DNA of 13,253 nt from Promethearchaeota archaeon. GTDB taxonomy: Archaea > Asgardarchaeota > Lokiarchaeia > Sigyniarchaeales > SOKP01. This document shows positions 12,888 through 13,253 of the stretch, piece by piece (the stretch's first letter is position 1; each line of letters opens with the position of its first letter). The stretch is from positions 1 through 13,253 of the forward strand of contig JAUWHC010000029.1 in assembly GCA_030606095.1 (NCBI GenBank). The letters are read 5' to 3'. Under the pieces are notes generated by a model. It had not been told where the DNA came from and made no database searches. It saw only the letters and a program-made list of their open reading frames with translations. A program made the translations under genes and the position numbers.

Positions 12888-13253
12888 TTAAAGATACTTC
12901 AAAATTTCCCGTGCTGCTTCTAAAAAATTATCACAAATTTTAGTTGGCTTTATTCCTAGAAATTTCAATTCATCTATATGTTTATAACCGTGTCCAGTAG
13001 TAAGAAAAATTGTTTTACAACCTCCATTTATCCCAAATTGTATATCTGAAGGGTGATCACCAATCATCCACGATTCTTCGATATCAATGTTCCAACCATC
13101 AACGATATCTTTAATATACTTGATTTTAGGCTTCCTACATTCACATTTTTCTTCTTTAATATGAGGACAGCAAAAAGTTTTTTCTATTTTAATTTGATTT
13201 TCTTCCAATACTTTTATCAGATGATTGTTGAATTTAAAGAAATCACTTTCTGA
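12888..13253 (-). CDS. HAD-superfamily phosphatase, GmhB/histidinol-phosphatase type, C-terminal part
   Basis: The frame is open from the window edge (13253) to the TAA at 12888, giving the last 121 residues of a protein that starts outside; the N-terminal DxD motif is therefore not seen. The visible part has FNNHLIKVLEENQIKIEKTF, then a zinc-binding loop C29-P-H31-x5-C37-E-C39 followed by RKP, as in D,D-heptose 1,7-bisphosphate 7-phosphatase (GmhB) and the phosphatase part of HisB, and the HAD acidic motif in SWMIGDHPSDIQFGINGGCK. The loop between the zinc ligands is shorter than in Escherichia coli GmhB. Candidate roles are heptose-phosphate dephosphorylation for activated sugars, or histidinol phosphate; no other heptose or histidine gene is in view to decide. 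A TTG at 13206 also lies in frame but is internal to the conserved domain and is not the start. Confidence 0.85.
   Translation of the reverse strand, partial: SESDFFKFNNHLIKVLEENQIKIEKTFCCPHIKEEKCECRKPKIKYIKDIVDGWNIDIEESWMIGDHPSDIQFGINGGCKTIFLTTGHGYKHIDELKFLGIKPTKICDNFLEAAREILKYL

Noticed and set aside
1..13253. CRISPR arrays, tRNA genes, insertion sequences or phage genes
   Set aside because: No regularly spaced repeats, no tRNA T-loop signature with a matching fold, no transposase or integrase motifs and no terminal inverted repeats were found on reading both strands by eye.

Overview
The window reads as a piece of an AT-rich archaeal chromosome, most likely an Asgard archaeon of the Lokiarchaeia type. 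Three things point there. One gene joins an N-terminal longin-like domain to an Arf/Ras-type GTPase fold, an architecture typical of Asgard genomes. One regulator carries the archaeal bacterio-opsin-activator (HTH_10) helix-turn-helix. Several starts sit about 25 bases downstream of TATA-like elements with no Shine-Dalgarno, as in leaderless archaeal transcripts. No rRNA, tRNA, CRISPR array, transposase or phage gene was seen. The lineage call is an inference from gene content.

Layout. Positions 1-339 hold the start of a HEAT-repeat protein (minus strand, cut by the window edge), divergent from the longin-GTPase gene (505-1548). A small two-helix membrane protein (1611-2057, minus) follows. 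Positions 2248-6412 form a redox block: a glutaredoxin-like protein, an iron-sulfur flavoprotein (minus), an HTH_10 regulator divergent from it, a two-cluster ferredoxin-like protein (minus), and, divergent from that, an FAD/NAD(P)H oxidoreductase with its own C-terminal rubredoxin domain, followed 18 bases later by a free 48-residue rubredoxin-like protein. Next come an N-acyl-D-amino-acid deacylase (6503-8125), a second free rubredoxin (8325-8465, GTG start), and an acyl-CoA dehydrogenase that ends in a full-length rubredoxin domain (8711-10117). The rest is a GPH-family (MelB-like) sugar:cation symporter (10238-11734), a seven-helix membrane protein (11796-12470, minus), a possible 39-residue gene (12679-12798, minus), and the C-terminal part of a GmhB/histidinol-phosphatase-type HAD phosphatase (12888 to the edge, minus).

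How the genes may work together. The main theme is rubredoxin-based electron transfer: four rubredoxin modules lie within about 4 kb, two free and two fused to flavoenzymes. The fused reductase could load electrons from NAD(P)H onto rubredoxin. The fused dehydrogenase could exchange electrons between acyl-CoA/enoyl-CoA and rubredoxin, in place of or beside electron-transferring flavoprotein. The flavoprotein, ferredoxin and glutaredoxin-like genes fit an anaerobe's redox-balance or oxidative-stress set. No terminal acceptor (flavodiiron protein, superoxide reductase, rubrerythrin) is present here, so the circuit is a hypothesis. Two small rubredoxin genes and the small gene near 12.7 kb are easily missed because of their size.
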